A stretch of 64,000 nucleotides of DNA from Neobacillus piezotolerans. GTDB lineage: Bacteria; Bacillota; Bacilli; Bacillales; Cytobacillaceae. Below the pieces are notes generated by a model. It was not told the DNA's origin. It did not search any database and saw nothing but the letters and a program-made list of their open reading frames with translations. The stretch lies in the NCBI RefSeq assembly GCF_003362805.1, contig NZ_QNQT01000005.1, positions 186,001-250,000 of the forward strand, given 5' to 3'. The position numbers and the translations under genes were made by a program. The first letter of the stretch is position 1, and every line of letters begins with the position of its first letter. Below, in pieces: positions 18,446-27,515 of this stretch.

Positions 18446-18937
18446 ATGCCATCTCCAGTTGTCCGGTCCTTGCCAAACTGGTTTACGATTGCGAATTTGC
18501 TCTGCGGGATTTTCTCGATTATTCTGAACATGAATGGCCTTGTCTGGCTATCCGCTATCCTTATTTTTGCCGCCGCGCTTATGGATTTGTTTGACGGCAG
18601 AATAGCGCGAAGGCTGAATGTGAGCAGTGAAGTAGGAGTGGAACTTGATTCCTTGGCGGATATTGTGAGTTTTGGTGTTGCACCTGCACTGATTGTGTAT
18701 ACACTCACTTCACCTTCCATGCTGGCTTCCTTCGCGTTCACATTTTATGCCGCGATGGGGGCGCTCCGGCTGGCAAGGTTCAGTGCTAGCCCAACGGTTG
18801 GCTATTTTATGGGAATTCCAATTCCAATGGCCGGCATGGTGATTGCTGGTATGGCTCTGTTCGATTACAGCAATGCCTATATTACGATCCTCCTGGCCAT
18901 CCTGATGGTCAGCCCTATCCGTGTTAAAAAATTTTAG
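18446..18937 (+). CDS. pssA: CDP-diacylglycerol-serine O-phosphatidyltransferase family (PssA)
   Basis: 163 residues, multi-span membrane enzyme. The CDP-alcohol phosphotransferase signature D-G-x2-A-R-x8-G-x3-D-x3-D is exact (DGRIARRLN...GVELDSLAD). PssA makes phosphatidylserine, the precursor of phosphatidylethanolamine. The start at ATG 18446 follows AGGAAGGGG; GTG 18440 lies within the site. No psd gene is adjacent, unlike B. subtilis. Confidence 0.85.
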   Translation: MPSPVVRSLPNWFTIANLLCGIFSIILNMNGLVWLSAILIFAAALMDLFDGRIARRLNVSSEVGVELDSLADIVSFGVAPALIVYTLTSPSMLASFAFTFYAAMGALRLARFSASPTVGYFMGIPIPMAGMVIAGMALFDYSNAYITILLAILMVSPIRVKKF

Positions 18938-19092
18938 GAAAAGCGGCAATCCAATCGGGTTGCTTTTTTTCTGTCTTTGCTGCTTGTACTACTTTTGTGG
19001 AGAAACGAATAAAATGGGAGCATAAAGTGAATTTCCATAGTGGGGGCATACCCTGCTGATGGTAAGCCGCGTTCACAGCAGGGATGGGGTAT

Positions 19093-19704
19093 ATGGGTAG
19101 ATTTTTAAGAAAAAGTGCTATAGTGACGGCTGGCGGCCTTATCCAGGGGCTCGGTATGGGCCTTTTTTTATTTCCGCATAGCATACCCTCCGGCGGTGCT
19201 GGCGGCCTTGCCGTCCTGCTGCACCATTTTTTCAGGATTGATATGGGATTCGCCCTTTGGATTGTTAATTTTTCCATGTTAGTCCTTGCAATCAAATTTC
19301 TTGGGAACAGATGTACAGTCTGGACGATGTTCGCCATTACAGTAACCTCGTTGTCCATTTATTTATCTCAAAGAGGCTTTACGATTCCCTATCACAATGT
19401 CTGGGTGGATTTACTGACAGGTTCATTGTTCCTTGGAGCCGGGGTTGGGCTGCTGCTTAGGCAAGGCGTATCGAACGGAGGCGTCGGAGTATTGGCCTTA
19501 ATTATCTCTTCCATGAGGGGGACGCTGCCCGGACGCCCACTTTTCTGGATTAATGGCTGTATTTTCATCCTGACGGCATCCATCATAAAGTGGGAAATCA
19601 TCATACAGGCGCTGCTAAGCCAATGGATTTCAACGAAGATTGTTGATGCGGTTTTTAAAATCCGCCTGTATGATGCTTACACTTACGCATTCCGAAAAAA
19701 ATAA
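19093..19704 (+). CDS. YitT/YczE-like membrane protein (no DUF2179 tail)
   Basis: About 203 residues with five to six hydrophobic segments. The PSGGAGGLAVLLHHFF and GVSNGGVGVLALI repeats resemble the GG-rich repeats of the YitT membrane family. The cytosolic C-terminal DUF2179 domain found in the second YitT gene of this window (28.3-29.1 kb) is absent. Substrate unknown. ATG 19093 with AGGGA upstream is preferred over ATG 19084. Confidence 0.7.
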   Translation: MGRFLRKSAIVTAGGLIQGLGMGLFLFPHSIPSGGAGGLAVLLHHFFRIDMGFALWIVNFSMLVLAIKFLGNRCTVWTMFAITVTSLSIYLSQRGFTIPYHNVWVDLLTGSLFLGAGVGLLLRQGVSNGGVGVLALIISSMRGTLPGRPLFWINGCIFILTASIIKWEIIIQALLSQWISTKIVDAVFKIRLYDAYTYAFRKK

Positions 19705-19713
19705 CGCATCTGC

Positions 19714-20955
19714 CTAAACGTAATTGTAACGGAAAGAATATTTTGTTTTATCTTTTTCATCACCCTTGTTTGGAACATGGATCAAGGTTAGGGCAAGGAT
19801 TCCAGCAATCAGGGTTAAGGCTGCGATGGTCAGGAACATCCCTGGTCTTGTCCATTCCATAAGCCTTGTGAATATCGGCGGGCCGATGGCAACGCCAATA
19901 AATCGGACAGAACCGTACAGGGATGTAACAAATCCACGCCTCTCCTTTCCGACAGAGCCTGTAATAAGGCTGTTCAGGCACGGGAGGACAAGGCCGGTCC
20001 CAATGCTGCTCAGGATAAGGACCAATAAAAATGGCACGAGTTTTTCGAAGAAAACAAGAAGGGCATAGGAAACTGTCATCAACCCAAGGCCAATAACAAT
20101 CAGCCGCTTCATTGCCGCAGTATTTTTTCCAATCTTGCTTCCGGTAAGATAGGATGTCCCGCCCATTACCAGCAAGGGAATCGCCAAAATCAACCCTTTA
20201 ATAACCCCATCAATGCCGTATTGCTTTTCAAGGACATCTGATAGATAAAAGAGGATTCCAAAAAGGGTGAATAAACAAACAGCCCCCGCCAAATAAGCAG
20301 TAAGAAGCCATCGCCCTTCAAATTTGAAAACAGAGGCCAAGCCCCTCATATATTTCCCGAAAGGGGGCGGTGCCTGGCGGTGGGATTTTTCCTTAATAAA
20401 GAACAAAGTAAGCAAAATGGATATTGCACATATTGCAGGGAATGCGAAGAATACAGCAAACCAGGCAAGAAGGCCAAAAGCCGCCCCGAGGATGGGGGAA
20501 AGGACTTTTCCCAGCCCATTTGATGCTTCTACAATCCCGAGCACCCTGCTTTGTTCCCCGCCTTTAAACAAATCCCCGGTAAGCGCCATCGCAATCGGTG
20601 CGGTGCCGGCTGCCCCAATACCCTGCATAGTTCGGCCAGCAAGGATCCACCAATAAGCCCCGGAAAAGGTTGTGGCGGCAAACCCGGCCAAAAGGCCTCC
20701 CAGCCCGTAGAGGATCAATGCGGGAAGGATAACGACTTTTCGTGAAAACCTATCCGACAAATAGCCGAGGACGGGAATAAAAATCGCTGCCGCAATCGAA
20801 AAAACCGTAATGGTCATGCTTGCCTGGAGCGGCGTCAGATTAAGTTCTGCCTTCATCTGGGGGAGAATTGGGATGAGCATTGAATTTCCCAGTGTCATTA
20901 TTAATGGGATTGATCCAATGGCCGCGACCGTCATGCCGTTATTTTTACTTCCCAC
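19714..20955 (-). CDS. MFS transporter, DHA1 drug-exporter type
   Basis: 413 residues, about twelve membrane segments. MFS motif A is visible as [10 protein letters not shown] between segments 2 and 3, and motif C-like [19 protein letters not shown] in segment 5 marks the antiporter class ([15 protein letters not shown]). Motif B-like [14 protein letters not shown] is also present. Likely exports a drug or metabolite by H+ exchange; substrate unknown. GTG 20955 is the likely start (AAAGGAT upstream); ATG 20934 is possible. Convergent with the YitT gene. Confidence 0.82.
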   Translation of the reverse strand: MGSKNNGMTVAAIGSIPLIMTLGNSMLIPILPQMKAELNLTPLQASMTITVFSIAAAIFIPVLGYLSDRFSRKVVILPALILYGLGGLLAGFAATTFSGAYWWILAGRTMQGIGAAGTAPIAMALTGDLFKGGEQSRVLGIVEASNGLGKVLSPILGAAFGLLAWFAVFFAFPAICAISILLTLFFIKEKSHRQAPPPFGKYMRGLASVFKFEGRWLLTAYLAGAVCLFTLFGILFYLSDVLEKQYGIDGVIKGLILAIPLLVMGGTSYLTGSKIGKNTAAMKRLIVIGLGLMTVSYALLVFFEKLVPFLLVLILSSIGTGLVLPCLNSLITGSVGKERRGFVTSLYGSVRFIGVAIGPPIFTRLMEWTRPGMFLTIAALTLIAGILALTLIHVPNKGDEKDKTKYSFRYNYV

Positions 20956-20985
20956 CGGGATTCACATCCTTTTATTTAAATGAGT

Positions 20986-21486
20986 CTACTTCAAATTTAA
21001 AGGTGGAACTACAAGCCAGCCTTTTTCCTTGTTTATAGCCGCGAGTTTATCCGCGTATTCTGTTTTTTGCGTCAGGAAATCGCCAAACATTTCACGAATA
21101 TCAGCCCTTAAGGACAGGCCCATGATATAACTGTCCAATACATTGGAGGAAATTATATCCCTCGTAATGAGCGCCGCGACTTCCGGATCGTTAAAGCGTG
21201 CACCTGCCGGAATGTCTTCGGTTGCCACATTCGGCCTGTCCGGTGGGGCGGGCGGAAGGCGGATGCCATTTTCCTTTAATACACCCTCAACCTGCTGTTC
21301 TTCCTGTTTTATACAATTCTCCATGAAATCCTCGATAAACACTTTAAGGTCATGGTCGCCTGAATGATTTGAAAAAACCTGCAAGGCGACAAGGTATGCT
21401 TTTGTGCCCAATAAATGCGACCATAGATGAAAAACCTCCCCCGCGTGCAACGGTTCATCCTGCGGGTTCCCACTCATGATGCCCAT
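20986..21486 (-). CDS. DUF3231 family protein
   Basis: 166 residues, all-helical, with LHAGEVFHLWSHL, the EDFMENCIKQEEQQVE helix and a PPAPPDRP linker: the layout of DUF3231 proteins, which have a ferritin-like/CotF-like fold and are common in spore formers. ATG 21486 follows GGAGTGAT; the frame stays open 40 residues further upstream but without a ribosome binding site. Function unknown; a spore-coat relation is inference only. Confidence 0.75.
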   Translation of the reverse strand: MGIMSGNPQDEPLHAGEVFHLWSHLLGTKAYLVALQVFSNHSGDHDLKVFIEDFMENCIKQEEQQVEGVLKENGIRLPPAPPDRPNVATEDIPAGARFNDPEVAALITRDIISSNVLDSYIMGLSLRADIREMFGDFLTQKTEYADKLAAINKEKGWLVVPPLNLK

Positions 21487-21652
21487 GTCTATCACTCCAT
21501 TCTCTGCATGCTTGCGGTTAGTATTTGAAGAAGCCCTTGATTTTATCATGAAAGTATTTTCCACTGATGCATTCATATTGCATTTGGCATTACTATGCGG
21601 ATGCAAAAAAAGAAGCGGGCCATTGTAAATGCCCGCCTTTTCAAATTCATCT

Positions 21653-21925
21653 TTATTGTTTTACCCCATAAAGGATACAGGCAACGCCCGCGAAAACCCA
21701 AACCATTTTGAGTAAAGAAACCTTTTCTACTATTCCAATCAAGCCAATAGTAGTTGTTGATAGCAGGATTAGCGGTCCGATTAGAGCGAGGGAGCTATTG
21801 ATCAGCAATGCTTTTTCTACTGCATTGAACTTAATCATAAGGAGGGCGGCGAATATTTCTATTCCCCCCGAGACAATCCGCAAAAACGACATGGCCAGGA
21901 CGGTTTTTTCAATAACTGTAAACAT
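21653..21925 (-). CDS. yqhV: YqhV family (DUF2619) membrane protein
   Basis: 90 residues with three hydrophobic helices; the MSFLRIVSGGIEIFAALLM opening and the NSSLALIGPLILLSTTTIGL middle are typical of YqhV. In B. subtilis yqhV lies next to the spoIIIA operon, which is not seen here. ATG 21925 has GGAGGG five bases upstream; the frame from 21937 begins too close to it. Function unknown. Confidence 0.8.
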   Translation of the reverse strand: MFTVIEKTVLAMSFLRIVSGGIEIFAALLMIKFNAVEKALLINSSLALIGPLILLSTTTIGLIGIVEKVSLLKMVWVFAGVACILYGVKQ

Positions 21926-22099
21926 AAAGCCCTCCAAATTCGACGAAGTTCTCTTTCAATATATGCTATTGCCGTAAAGGAATAGTACAATCTTCCGCCG
22001 TGAGAACAAAATTAAATGGACAGGAACGCATCTCCTTATATTTCATAGTTTAAAACAGGTAGACATATGCCCAAAATTTTGGAAAGGGTTGGATACTCT

Positions 22100-23083
22100 A
22101 TGAATTTTTATCGCTCAAAAAGGTTTACTTATTGGTTCCTGGCGTTAATCGCGATGTTTACTTTGCTCTCTGGCTGTGCCGAAACAAAGAAATCAGAGGA
22201 GATGGCTGGCAGCAAGGAAAAGGAAATCAAGACAATCAGGATTGGATACCAAAAGAACGGCCCGCTCATTATTTTAAAATCACTTGGGACGCTTGAAAAG
22301 ACACTGGGCGAAAAGGGCATTTCCGTGGAGTGGAAGGAATTCCAGGCAGGGCCGGCGCTTGTTGAAGCACTTAATGCAGGTACGATAGATTTTGGAAGGA
22401 CTGGAGATTCGCCACCAATATTCGCCCAGGCAGCGGGGGCGCCATTTGTTTATGTCGCGGCTGGGAAACCAAAGTTCAATGGAAGCGCGATACTGGTCAA
22501 GAAAGATTCGCCCATTAAATCGGTAAAGGATTTAAAAGGAAAAACGGTTGGTTTCGCAAAAGGTTCGAGCTCGCATTACTTGATAATCAAAGGCTTGGAA
22601 AAAGCCGGGCTGGCCTATGGGGATATTGTGCCGGCATTTTTGGCTCCCGGAGACGGAAGGGTGGCCTTTGAACAAGGACAAATTGACGCGTGGGTTGTAT
22701 GGGATCCCTTTACGTCCGCCGCTGAAATTGGTTCGGGTGCCAGAATGCTTGTAAACGGAGAAGGGCTGACGACTGACAGGGACTTTTTTCTGGCAAGCAC
22801 AACATTTTCAATGGAACATCCTCAGATTATCAAACTGATCCTTGATGAAGTACAGCATTCATTGGAATGGGCGAATTCACACCATGAAGAATTAGTGGGA
22901 ATGCTGGCGCCGATTTTAAAGATAGATGAACAATCGCTGGAAGTAGCTGTGAAGAGGAGGGTTTATGGGGTGGATGAGATTGATGGCCAAATAATCCAGG
23001 AGCAGCAGGAAATCGCGGACACATTCTATACCCTTGGGATAATCCCCAAGAAAATAGACGTTAGGGATGCGATGAAAAAATAG
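22100..23083 (+). CDS. ssuA: ABC transporter substrate-binding lipoprotein, aliphatic sulfonate type (SsuA-like)
   Basis: 327 residues. Lipoprotein signal with lipobox LLSGC, then an NMT1/SsuA-type periplasmic-binding fold: IGYQKNGPLIILKSLGTLE, EFQAGPALVEALNAGTIDFG, GDSPPIFAQAAG, KGKTVGFAKGSS and DAWVVWDPF. These segments match sulfonate-binding proteins, with taurine- or nitrate-type relatives as alternatives. Anchored outside the membrane, it delivers substrate to the SsuC permease. ATG 22100 follows GAAAGGGTTGG. First gene of a three-gene operon. Confidence 0.85.
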   Translation: MNFYRSKRFTYWFLALIAMFTLLSGCAETKKSEEMAGSKEKEIKTIRIGYQKNGPLIILKSLGTLEKTLGEKGISVEWKEFQAGPALVEALNAGTIDFGRTGDSPPIFAQAAGAPFVYVAAGKPKFNGSAILVKKDSPIKSVKDLKGKTVGFAKGSSSHYLIIKGLEKAGLAYGDIVPAFLAPGDGRVAFEQGQIDAWVVWDPFTSAAEIGSGARMLVNGEGLTTDRDFFLASTTFSMEHPQIIKLILDEVQHSLEWANSHHEELVGMLAPILKIDEQSLEVAVKRRVYGVDEIDGQIIQEQQEIADTFYTLGIIPKKIDVRDAMKK

Positions 23084-23101
23084 CTTGGGGAGGTGATTTG
23101 T

Positions 23102-23863
23102 TTGAAGGTTTTAGCGCGGATGCTGCCGCAGGTCATCCCCTGGGTTTTCCCGGTGCTTTTAGTGGTTTTTTGGCAAATCCTTTCATCGGCTGGATTGATT
23201 CCTGGCAAAATCCTTCCTGCGCCAGTAGATGTAGTGAAAGCGGCATTTGAATTGCTTGAATCGGGAGAACTGGCCAAAAACATATGGGTAAGCCTTGGGA
23301 GGGCACTGGCTGGCTTCTTCATCGGCGGGACAATCGGCTTTTTGCTCGGTTTATTCAATGGCGTATTTAGATTTTCGGAATTGCTTTTTGATACCTCGGT
23401 CCAAATGCTGAGGACAATCCCCCATCTGGCGCTCATTCCGCTTGTCATCCTTTGGTTCGGCATCGACGAGACATCAAAAGTATTTCTTGTCGCGCTCGGG
23501 GTGCTTTTCCCTGTTTACATCAATACGTTCCATGGAATAAAGTCCGTTGATAAAGGGCTTGTTGAAATGGGCAGGGCTTACGGGTTAAAGGGCGCAAGGC
23601 TGTTTTTTACAATTATTTTTCCAGGAGCCCTTTCGTCGATTCTAGTTGGCGTCCGCTTTTCCCTCGGAGTAATGTGGCTTACCCTCATTGTTGCGGAGAC
23701 GATTTCAGCACAATCCGGAATCGGGTACATGGCGATGAATGCGCGGGAATTTTTCCAAATGGATGTTATTGTATTAAGCATCCTTCTCTACGCTCTATTT
23801 GGCAAACTTTCGGATGTTATTGCAAGGGCTATGGAAGGAAAATGGCTTAAATGGAATTCTTAA
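23102..23863 (+). CDS. ssuC: Sulfonate ABC transporter permease (SsuC-like)
   Basis: 253 residues, six membrane segments. The EAA loop is visible as EMGRAYGLKGARLFFTIIFPG, the contact with the ATPase. Starts at TTG 23102, seven bases after GGAGG; the GTG at 23093 overlaps that site. Transfers sulfonates through the membrane. Between ssuA and ssuB with gaps of 18 and 15 bp. Confidence 0.87.
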   Translation: MKVLARMLPQVIPWVFPVLLVVFWQILSSAGLIPGKILPAPVDVVKAAFELLESGELAKNIWVSLGRALAGFFIGGTIGFLLGLFNGVFRFSELLFDTSVQMLRTIPHLALIPLVILWFGIDETSKVFLVALGVLFPVYINTFHGIKSVDKGLVEMGRAYGLKGARLFFTIIFPGALSSILVGVRFSLGVMWLTLIVAETISAQSGIGYMAMNAREFFQMDVIVLSILLYALFGKLSDVIARAMEGKWLKWNS

Positions 23864-23878
23864 CAGGGAGGGAATCAC

Positions 23879-24637
23879 GTGAAGCAGGGCAAAGCTCCTT
23901 ATTTGTTGCTGAAAGGTGTAAAAAAACATTACGGGGACCGGATTGTCCTCGATGGGATCGATTTTTTGGCTTCTCCCGGCGAATTTATTTCCATTGTGGG
24001 CAAGAGTGGATGTGGGAAGAGCACATTATTGCGGCTCATTGCCGGGCTTGAGGAAAAAAACGATGGTAAAATTTTCGTTAAGGGTGAGGAACTTAAAGGC
24101 ATAAATACCCACGCGAGGATCATGTTCCAGGATGGAAGGCTTCTTCCGTGGAAAAGCATCCTAAAAAATATCGGGATTGGGCTAAATGGCCATTGGGGGG
24201 AAAAAGCAATCCAGGCTCTTCGAAATGTCGGGCTTGAGGACAGGGGCGGAGATTGGCCTTCAAAACTTTCAGGGGGGCAGAAACAACGGGTGGCGCTTGC
24301 CCGTGCTCTTGTGCATGAACCGGAAATCCTCCTCCTGGATGAGCCGCTTGGAGCGCTTGATGCCTTGACGAGGGTGGAAATGCAGGACTTGATTGAACGG
24401 TTATGGACCGAAAAAGGCTTTACCGCAATCCTTGTGACCCATGATGTGGAGGAAGCGGTTGCAATCGCGGATAGAGTCATCCTTATTGAAGAAGGAAAAA
24501 TTGTAATGAATCGGCCAATTGACCTTCCTCGGCCAAGACAGCGGAGCCAACGCGCTTTTCATAATTATGTTGAAGATATCCTTGAACGAATATTAGGGCC
24601 AAATGGTGAAAATGGATTGAAATTAGTGGGGAAATAA
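23879..24637 (+). CDS. ssuB: Sulfonate ABC transporter ATPase (SsuB-like)
   Basis: 252 residues: Walker A GKSGCGKST, Q-loop MFQDGRLLPW, signature LSGGQKQR, Walker B ILLLDEPLGALD and switch VTHDVEEA. The D-G-R-L-L-P-W after the Q-loop is typical of nitrate/sulfonate/taurine importers. GTG start 23879 follows GGGAGGG. The operon lacks the monooxygenase SsuD and reductase SsuE that usually release sulfite, so these may lie elsewhere or the substrate differs. Confidence 0.88.
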   Translation: MKQGKAPYLLLKGVKKHYGDRIVLDGIDFLASPGEFISIVGKSGCGKSTLLRLIAGLEEKNDGKIFVKGEELKGINTHARIMFQDGRLLPWKSILKNIGIGLNGHWGEKAIQALRNVGLEDRGGDWPSKLSGGQKQRVALARALVHEPEILLLDEPLGALDALTRVEMQDLIERLWTEKGFTAILVTHDVEEAVAIADRVILIEEGKIVMNRPIDLPRPRQRSQRAFHNYVEDILERILGPNGENGLKLVGK

Positions 24638-24675
24638 GGTGGCGTGTTTAAAAGCCGCTTTATTTTTTTTTGCTT
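24636..24675 (+). terminator. Terminator of ssuACB
   Basis: GTGGC and GCCGC arms pair (one wobble), followed by TTTATTTTTTTTT. Confidence 0.7.
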
Positions 24676-24803
24676 GTGCAAAAAAGCTGCGGATATTTAC
24701 TTTCCGTCGTTGAACGTTATAATTAAAGGTATATAGCACACAGCATCAGTTTAATAGCTGATTGCTAGCAGATGATAGCTTAAAGTCGGGAGGCGGTTTT
24801 TTT

Positions 24804-24989
24804 ATGGAGGAACAACGCATTCAGCTAAACGTACGGATTACAAAAGAAGTTTACGAAAAATTGGATGAGATTGTCGAATACTACCAGGAAAATACAAAAG
24901 TCGGAAGAATCTATAAAGGCGATGTGTTAATGGACATCATTGAAAAATCTTATGAAGTTATGGAAAAACAGAAGAGCCGGCAGCGTTAA
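24804..24989 (+). CDS. Small ribbon-helix-helix-like protein, 61 aa
   Basis: Reads IQLNVRITKEVYEKLDEIVEYY, a beta strand then helix as in ribbon-helix-helix DNA-binding proteins, followed by a second helix (GDVLMDIIEKSYEVME). ATG 24804 follows GGGAGGCGG. A TTTACT/TATAAT promoter-like pair lies around 24697-24724. It precedes cwlJ by 160 bp. DNA binding is inferred from shape only. Confidence 0.6.
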   Translation: MEEQRIQLNVRITKEVYEKLDEIVEYYQENTKVGRIYKGDVLMDIIEKSYEVMEKQKSRQR

Positions 24990-25149
24990 AAAACATTATT
25001 GGACTGGTTTGGCAGCTTCTCTCCTCCCTATTGGGTCTGCATTGGTGTATAGGTTAAGTCCCACGCGAAACTTTCTGCAATGCTCTGGAAACCCGTCAAC
25101 AACTGTTTATTCCAGAATAGGATATGAAAAGGGATTCGGAGGTGGGAAA

Positions 25150-25578
25150 GTGGCGGTGATCAAGGCTACCGATGCGGATATCGATCTTCTGGCGCGCCTT
25201 CTCAGGGCGGAGGCGGAAAGCGAAGGGATACAGGGAATGCTCATGGTTGGAAATGTCGGGGTGAACCGGGTAAGAGGGGATTGTTCAGATTTTAAAAACC
25301 TACGGACTATTCGCCAAATGGTTTTTCAGGAACATGCATTCGAAGCGACTCAGCACGGCTATTTTTATCAGCGGGCAAGGGATACGGAAAGAAGGCTTGC
25401 CAGGAGAGCGGTGAATGGGGAAAGGGTTTGGCCCGCAAAGTTCAGCCTTTGGTATTTCAGGCCATCGGGAGATTGTCCTTCCTCTTGGTACAACCAGCCG
25501 TTTGTAGGAAGATTCAAATCTCATTGCTTTTATGAGCCAACCGGAGAGGAGTGCCCGAATATTTATAATACATTTTAA
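25150..25578 (+). CDS. cwlJ: Spore cortex-lytic enzyme CwlJ
   Basis: 142 residues, exactly the length of B. subtilis CwlJ, without a signal peptide. The hydrolase_2 domain shows RLLRAEAESEG (catalytic Glu), MLMVGNVGVNR, FEATQHGYFYQRA and the C-terminal FSLWYFRPSGDCPSSWYNQP. CwlJ degrades spore cortex during germination, sits in the coat, and in B. subtilis needs GerQ and responds to Ca-dipicolinate. GTG 25150 follows GGAGG; the frame upstream is open but lacks a start. No gerQ is adjacent here. Confidence 0.92.
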   Translation: MAVIKATDADIDLLARLLRAEAESEGIQGMLMVGNVGVNRVRGDCSDFKNLRTIRQMVFQEHAFEATQHGYFYQRARDTERRLARRAVNGERVWPAKFSLWYFRPSGDCPSSWYNQPFVGRFKSHCFYEPTGEECPNIYNTF

Positions 25579-25589
25579 GTATTTAGTTG

Positions 25590-25616
25590 GGCCGAATTAG
25601 GCTCTTTTTTTCTTTT
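25590..25616 (+). terminator. Terminator of cwlJ
   Basis: Short GGGCC/GGCTC hairpin (wobble pairs) followed by TTTTTTTCTTTT. Confidence 0.5.
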
Positions 25617-25740
25617 CACAAGCCGTGCCATGCCAAATATTCCAATACTGGATGAATTGAATCAGTATTCGCCATCTCCAATACCGGATACTAAGAACGG
25701 TATCCTTTTTGGATCCAATTTTACGGAAGGAGTCCTGCAC

Positions 25741-26010
25741 ATGAATATCCAAATGGTTGCTTCCTTTTTGCGAGGGCTGACAAACGGAAAGCAGAGCAAG
25801 AGAATGTTTTGGGCTTCCCTTATTGGGCTGGGAGTCAGCGCAACTGCGATGGGGCTTAGAAAGTCCCGATACCGCAACGTCCTTCCCAAAATCCAGCAAG
25901 CAGCGGAACGGTTTATGGGGCCGCTGGAAGGCAACACAGCCATGGCAGAATTTTCTAATGAACTTTTTCCGACCACGATGGGGAAGCAAGGCAACAAATC
26001 GAATCAGTAA
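25741..26010 (+). CDS. Hypothetical protein, 89 aa
   Basis: One moderately hydrophobic helix (MFWASLIGLGVSATAMGLRK) between basic segments, then VLPKIQQAAERF. GGAAGGAG lies eight bases before ATG 25741. No family recognised; resembles other short Bacillus proteins with a single membrane-associated helix. Followed by a clear terminator. Confidence 0.55.
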   Translation: MNIQMVASFLRGLTNGKQSKRMFWASLIGLGVSATAMGLRKSRYRNVLPKIQQAAERFMGPLEGNTAMAEFSNELFPTTMGKQGNKSNQ

Positions 26011-26016
26011 TTGGAA

Positions 26017-26042
26017 AAGCCGCAAAAGCGGCTTTTTGCCGT
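26017..26042 (+). terminator. Terminator
   Basis: AAAAGCCGC/GCGGCTTTTT hairpin with loop aaaa. Confidence 0.8.
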
Positions 26043-26178
26043 TGTAGGCTGATACATTTTAAATAGGGCCTTCCTCAACAACCCTCGGGAATAGGATTTT
26101 ATGGCCGATTGAATTAAAATATAAAAGAAATAAAATCAGGCTGTTTTGTCCCTATGTATAAAGGCAGGTGTTTGCTTC

Positions 26179-26691
26179 ATGGTGCTTGACCATCTCAAGG
26201 AAAATCTCGATATCCTGTTTATCGGTTTCAATCCCAGCTTGCTTTCGGGGGAAACAGGCCATCATTTCGCGAATCCAAACAACAGGTTTTGGAAAATCCT
26301 TTACAAGGCATCAATCACTCCAAAGCTATATAAACCCGAGGAGGACTGGCTGCTTCCCGAAATTGGCCTTGGACTGACAAATATTGTCGAACGGCCTACT
26401 CGGGCGGCGGATGAAATCACAAAGGAAGAATACCGGCTGGGAAGAGTAGTGTTAAGAGAAAAAATCAAGGCATATAAGCCGCTTGTCGCCTGTTATGTTG
26501 GTAAAGGAGTGTATCAGCAGTTCAGCCAGAAAAAGGACATTCCATGGGGAATCCAGTCCGAATCAATGGTTCCTGGGACAGCTGATTTTGTAGCTCCGTC
26601 TTCGAGCGGGCTTGTCAGGATGAAACTCGAGGAAATTGTGAAAATTTATCATGAACTGCCCGATATTGTTTCCGGCCTAAAAGAAAAATGA
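26179..26691 (+). CDS. mug: Mismatch-specific uracil/thymine DNA glycosylase (Mug)
   Basis: 170 residues. Catalytic motif LFIGFNPSLLSGETGHHFANPNNRFW (quoted in part: GFNPS...GHHFANPNNRFW) with the Asn of GFNPS, and the C-terminal VPGTADFVAPSSSGL motif of the Mug/TDG family. It removes uracil or ethenocytosine from G:U and related mismatches, starting base excision repair. ATG 26179 is preferred over 26146, which lies too far upstream. Neighbours exoA and a photolyase suggest a loose repair neighbourhood rather than an operon. Confidence 0.88.
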   Translation: MVLDHLKENLDILFIGFNPSLLSGETGHHFANPNNRFWKILYKASITPKLYKPEEDWLLPEIGLGLTNIVERPTRAADEITKEEYRLGRVVLREKIKAYKPLVACYVGKGVYQQFSQKKDIPWGIQSESMVPGTADFVAPSSSGLVRMKLEEIVKIYHELPDIVSGLKEK

Positions 26692-26893
26692 AAAGGCGCC
26701 TCCAAAGGAAGCGCCTGCCTCTACCGTCCGAACTGGTTAAGTGTCCCGCAACAAGCGTTTTTCGGAAGAGGCAACGCCATTGTAACATGGGACGCGCCAA
26801 AATTTCAATCTGCTTGCCGGCACCGCTAAATATTTCATTCCCGCAATAAGAAATGGTATGATAGTTGTTATCTAATGTTAAGGAGATGTAACC

Positions 26894-27331
26894 ATGGGAA
26901 AAAAAGGTGTTATCACAATGCAAAACGGCGAAAAAATTGAATTCGAATTATATCCGGAGGAAGCTCCTGGGACAGTCGAAAACTTTGAAACCCTGGCCAA
27001 TAAAGGATTTTACAACGGATTGACTTTTCATAGGGTGATTCCTGGTTTTGTAAGCCAGGGTGGATGCCCTCACGGAACTGGAACCGGAGGACCAGGGTAC
27101 ACGATTAATTGTGAAACGGAAGGTAATCCGCATAAGCATGTGGCCGGCGCGCTTTCAATGGCGCACGCGGGGAAAAATACAGGCGGAAGCCAATTCTTTA
27201 TTGTCCATGAGCCCCAGCCGCACCTCGACGGAGTCCATACCGTATTTGGGAAGGTAACTTCAGGACTTGAAACCGCCAGGTCGATGAAAAATGGCGATGT
27301 AATGGAAAAGGTTGAAGTATTCGAAGGCTAA
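26894..27331 (+). CDS. ppiB: Cyclophilin-type peptidyl-prolyl isomerase PpiB
   Basis: 145 residues, cytoplasmic (no signal peptide). Active-site elements: [13 protein letters not shown] (Arg and Phe), [15 protein letters not shown] and [12 protein letters not shown]. Catalyses cis-trans isomerisation of proline peptide bonds. AAGGAG precedes ATG 26894, and a terminator follows; single-gene unit. Confidence 0.93.
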   Translation: MGKKGVITMQNGEKIEFELYPEEAPGTVENFETLANKGFYNGLTFHRVIPGFVSQGGCPHGTGTGGPGYTINCETEGNPHKHVAGALSMAHAGKNTGGSQFFIVHEPQPHLDGVHTVFGKVTSGLETARSMKNGDVMEKVEVFEG

Positions 27332-27339
27332 AAGGGTTG

Positions 27340-27386
27340 CAAAGGGGTCTTCCGGTTTTATTTCCGGACAGGCCCTTCTTTTTCGT
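27340..27386 (+). terminator. Terminator of ppiB
   Basis: AAGGGGTCTTCCGG pairs with TCCGGACAGGCCCTT (internal loop), then CTTTTTCG. Confidence 0.65.
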
Positions 27387-27515
27387 TTATAAAGTTATAA
27401 ACTAGAACCTGGCGTATTAATCGAGATAAGTTACAGGCGGGACCGCATTTTTGCTTGTCGGTGCTGCCCAAAGTGCTTGCGCTTCTTGGTCTTGTTTGAA
27501 GGGGGAGAAAGAAAA

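Noticed and set aside
21980-22099. S-box or T-box control of the sulfonate operon
   Set aside because: The 5' region is too short and has no terminator/antiterminator pair or conserved core.
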